From NCBI RefSeq assembly GCF_003852525.1, contig NZ_QAJL01000005.1, forward strand, positions 817,230 to 881,229: a stretch of 64,000 nucleotides of DNA, given 5' to 3'. The notes beneath the pieces were generated by a model. It did no database searches. It saw only the letters and a list, made by a program, of their open reading frames with translations, and had not been told where the DNA came from. Shown in pieces: positions 62,202 through 64,000 of the stretch (positions are counted from its first letter, which is position 1; each line of letters opens with the position of its first letter). This stretch comes from Pedobacter sp. KBW06 (GTDB lineage Bacteria; Bacteroidota; Bacteroidia; Sphingobacteriales; Sphingobacteriaceae). The translations under genes were made by a program, and so were the position numbers.

Positions 62202-63704
62202 TTATTCTTCCGACCAGTTCATGGTCCTTTCTATTGCTTTTTTCCAGTAACGCAACAGTTCTTTCGCTTTTTCTTTTTCCATCTCCGGCTCGAATTTCTT
62301 CTCCACCGCCCATTGTTTCTTGATCTCGTCTACACTTTTCCAGTACCCTACTGCCAGTCCGGCCAGGTAAGCTGCACCCAGCGCAGTGGTTTCCAATACC
62401 TTCGGACGGATCACATCACTGCCAAAAATATCTGCCTGGAATTGCATCAGCGCATTATTTTCTACCGCACCACCATCTACACGAAGTTCTGTAGATTTCT
62501 TTCCCGAATCAGATTCCATACTTTTCAGCAGGTCGCGCACCTGGAAAGCAATGCCTTCCAATGCCGCACGGGTAATGTGGGCCGAGGTTGTGCCTCTGGT
62601 AATTCCGAAGATCGCGCCACGGGCATAAGGATCCCAGTAAGGTGCGCCCAAACCAGTTAAGGCCGGTACAAAATACACCCCTCCATTGTCTTCTACCGAA
62701 GCAGCCAGTTTTTCACTTTCGGCCGAAGTCCGGATCACGCCAAGACCATCACGCAGCCATTGAATCGCTGCACCACCTACAAAAACACTTCCTTCCAGCG
62801 CATAAGTTACTTTGCCACCAATCTTCCAGGCCACCGTAGTGAGCAGGTTATTTTTAGAAAGTACCGGTTTATGTCCTGTATTCATCAACATGAAACATCC
62901 CGTACCATAGGTATTTTTAGTCATCCCCTCATCCACACACATCTGTCCGAATAATGCGGCCTGCTGATCACCGGCAATTCCAGCAATTGGAATTTTAGAG
63001 GCAAAAAGGGTCGTTACCGTATCTCCATAGATCTCCGAACTCTGTTTCACTTCAGGAAGCATGCTTTCCGGAATCGTTAACAGTTCCAGCAATTCCTTAT
63101 CCCATTCCATCGTATGGATGTTAAACATCAGGGTGCGGCTTGCATTAGACACATCGGTGATGTGCATTGCGCCACGGGTAAATTTCCAAACCAGCCAGCT
63201 GTCTACCGTACCGAAACAAAGTTCCCCGTTTTCTGCCCTTTCCCTTGCCCCTTTCACATTGTCCAGGATCCATTTCACCTTAGTTCCGGAGAAATAGGCA
63301 TCAATCACCAATCCTGTTTTTTCCTTAATCTTATCCGACCATCCTTTTTCCTTCAGCTCGTCGCAATATTTTGCCGTTCTTCTGTCCTGCCATACAATCG
63401 CATTGTAAACCGGAATTCCCGTTTCCTTATCCCATACAATCGTCGTTTCGCGTTGGTTCGTGATGCCAATTGCGGCGATGTTGAGCCCGTTCAAATCTGA
63501 TTTCGCGATTACCTCTGCCGCTACGGACGACTGTGAGTACCAGATCTCATTCGCATCATGTTCCACCCATCCCGGTTTAGGAAAGATCTGTTCGAATGGT
63601 TTTTGCGCTACGGCAACAACCTCTCCATCATGGTTAAAAATGATGGCGCGAGAGCTCGTGGTGCCCTGGTCTAGAGCGAGTATGAATTTTTGGTCTGGAT
63701 TCAT
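62202..63704 (-). CDS. glpK: Glycerol kinase
   Basis: 500 residues, the standard length. FGGY-family N-terminal motif LALDQGTTSSRAIIF at about 9-23; GITNQRETTIVWDKETG at about 80-96; GSVFVGGAAIQWLRDGL and GLGAPYWDPYARGAIFGITRGT in the second half; and the ATP-binding GGAVENNALMQFQADIFG near 400. It phosphorylates glycerol to glycerol 3-phosphate using ATP in the cytoplasm. It is preceded by the partial glycerol-3-phosphate dehydrogenase gene (50-bp gap) and followed by glpF, forming a compact glycerol catabolism operon on the minus strand. Confidence 0.97.
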   Translation of the reverse strand: MNPDQKFILALDQGTTSSRAIIFNHDGEVVAVAQKPFEQIFPKPGWVEHDANEIWYSQSSVAAEVIAKSDLNGLNIAAIGITNQRETTIVWDKETGIPVYNAIVWQDRRTAKYCDELKEKGWSDKIKEKTGLVIDAYFSGTKVKWILDNVKGARERAENGELCFGTVDSWLVWKFTRGAMHITDVSNASRTLMFNIHTMEWDKELLELLTIPESMLPEVKQSSEIYGDTVTTLFASKIPIAGIAGDQQAALFGQMCVDEGMTKNTYGTGCFMLMNTGHKPVLSKNNLLTTVAWKIGGKVTYALEGSVFVGGAAIQWLRDGLGVIRTSAESEKLAASVEDNGGVYFVPALTGLGAPYWDPYARGAIFGITRGTTSAHITRAALEGIAFQVRDLLKSMESDSGKKSTELRVDGGAVENNALMQFQADIFGSDVIRPKVLETTALGAAYLAGLAVGYWKSVDEIKKQWAVEKKFEPEMEKEKAKELLRYWKKAIERTMNWSEE

Positions 63705-63754
63705 ATGATATAAGGTTTAATTAGGTATAAAATTTAATTTGGTTATTCAAAAAA

Positions 63755-64000
63755 CTAATCGAGCGTATAAGTTTTGGCCAGCTTCGTAAAGTCCTGCAGC
63801 TCCTGTGCCACCCAGGCCTCATCCAGTTTCAGCTCTTCAGCAATGATGCCCGCAACCGCCGGAGCGGCAAGAACTGCGGCATGTACATCCAGGAACAGCA
63901 AACGGAAACGACGGCCTAAAACATCTTCTACCCTTCGGGCATATTCATTTCTCACCGCCCATACCACCATGGCTTTGGTATATGGATATTCCGGCACCAA
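63755..64000 (-). CDS. glpD: Glycerol-3-phosphate dehydrogenase, C-terminal fragment (5' end outside window)
   Basis: The last 81 residues of an FAD-dependent glycerol-3-phosphate dehydrogenase (GlpD/GlpA type). The segment EYPYTKAMVVWAVRNEYARRVEDVLGRR corresponds to the C-terminal helical DAO_C domain, followed by RLLFLDVHAAVLAAPAVAGIIAEEL. The gene runs off the right edge of the window. It oxidises glycerol 3-phosphate to dihydroxyacetone phosphate, completing the pathway begun by GlpF and GlpK. Confidence 0.9.
   Translation of the reverse strand: MVPEYPYTKAMVVWAVRNEYARRVEDVLGRRFRLLFLDVHAAVLAAPAVAGIIAEELKLDEAWVAQELQDFTKLAKTYTLD

Noticed and set aside
1..64000. tRNA, rRNA, insertion sequence or phage genes
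   Set aside because: No cloverleaf, rRNA-like stretch, transposase or integrase reading frame was recognised on either strand by eye. A dedicated RNA search was not possible.

Overview
The window comes from a chromosome of a Bacteroidota bacterium, most likely family Sphingobacteriaceae (Pedobacter-like). The grounds are two ECF sigma / FecR anti-sigma / SusC / SusD loci with STN-bearing SusC receptors, Gld-type ABC permease fusions, LytTR two-component genes, an MGH1-like glucosidase, DUF2625 and DUF922 genes, and poor Shine-Dalgarno sequences. The genus is inferred. No rRNA, tRNA, CRISPR array, transposase or phage structural gene was seen.

Layout. 1-6028: end of a fermentative D-lactate dehydrogenase, a serine hydrolase, an AraC regulator, a 56-bp tandem repeat, an ankyrin protein, a degenerate cytidylyltransferase-like protein and a sterol-desaturase-family hydroxylase. 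6102-24997 (minus strand): a long, tightly packed gene series reading sigma factor, FecR, SusC, SusD, lipoprotein, ABC ATPase, Gld-type permease fusion, a MutS-family protein with two complete ATPase modules, an M16 protease lipoprotein and a second Gld-type permease fusion. 25292-29018: DinB, two unknown proteins and a YtcJ-like amidohydrolase. 29069-37117 (minus): a second sigma/FecR/SusC/SusD series ending in an amidohydrolase/deacetylase. 37270-41182 (minus): an AraC-type membrane regulator, a 64-residue peptide with a textbook double-glycine leader, and a TonB-type outer-membrane barrel. 41296-50408: MGH1-like glucosidase, an acyl-CoA ligase plus acyl-CoA-reductase-like SDR pair, DUF2625, an HD-type phosphohydrolase, an unknown 678-residue secreted protein and a DUF922 protein. 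50548-57414: a LytS/LytR-type two-component system divergent from an ABC ATPase and an ABC permease fused to an M1 aminopeptidase. 57556-60471: an XAC2610-like protein, a membrane class III nucleotide cyclase, a stand-alone S74-type chaperone domain and a small secreted protein. 60551-64000 (minus): glycerol genes glpD (partial), glpK and glpF plus a dedicated outer-membrane protein.

How the parts work together. The strongest candidate for an undescribed system is the 6102-24997 series. It joins signal-controlled TonB-dependent uptake to an ABC transporter with two paralogous Gld-type subunits, a periplasm-facing M16 protease and a single-chain MutS pseudo-dimer. The TonB receptor + M16 protease + ABC transporter combination resembles the proteobacterial Fus system for importing and cleaving a protein, but here with a DNA-repair-type ATPase embedded. 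That reading is inference. The second candidate is the double-glycine peptide next to an outer-membrane receptor. A third theme is ABC permeases tied to peptidases, which occurs twice in the window. Start sites were chosen by homology, paralogue comparison and signal peptides; several differ from the longest open frame.
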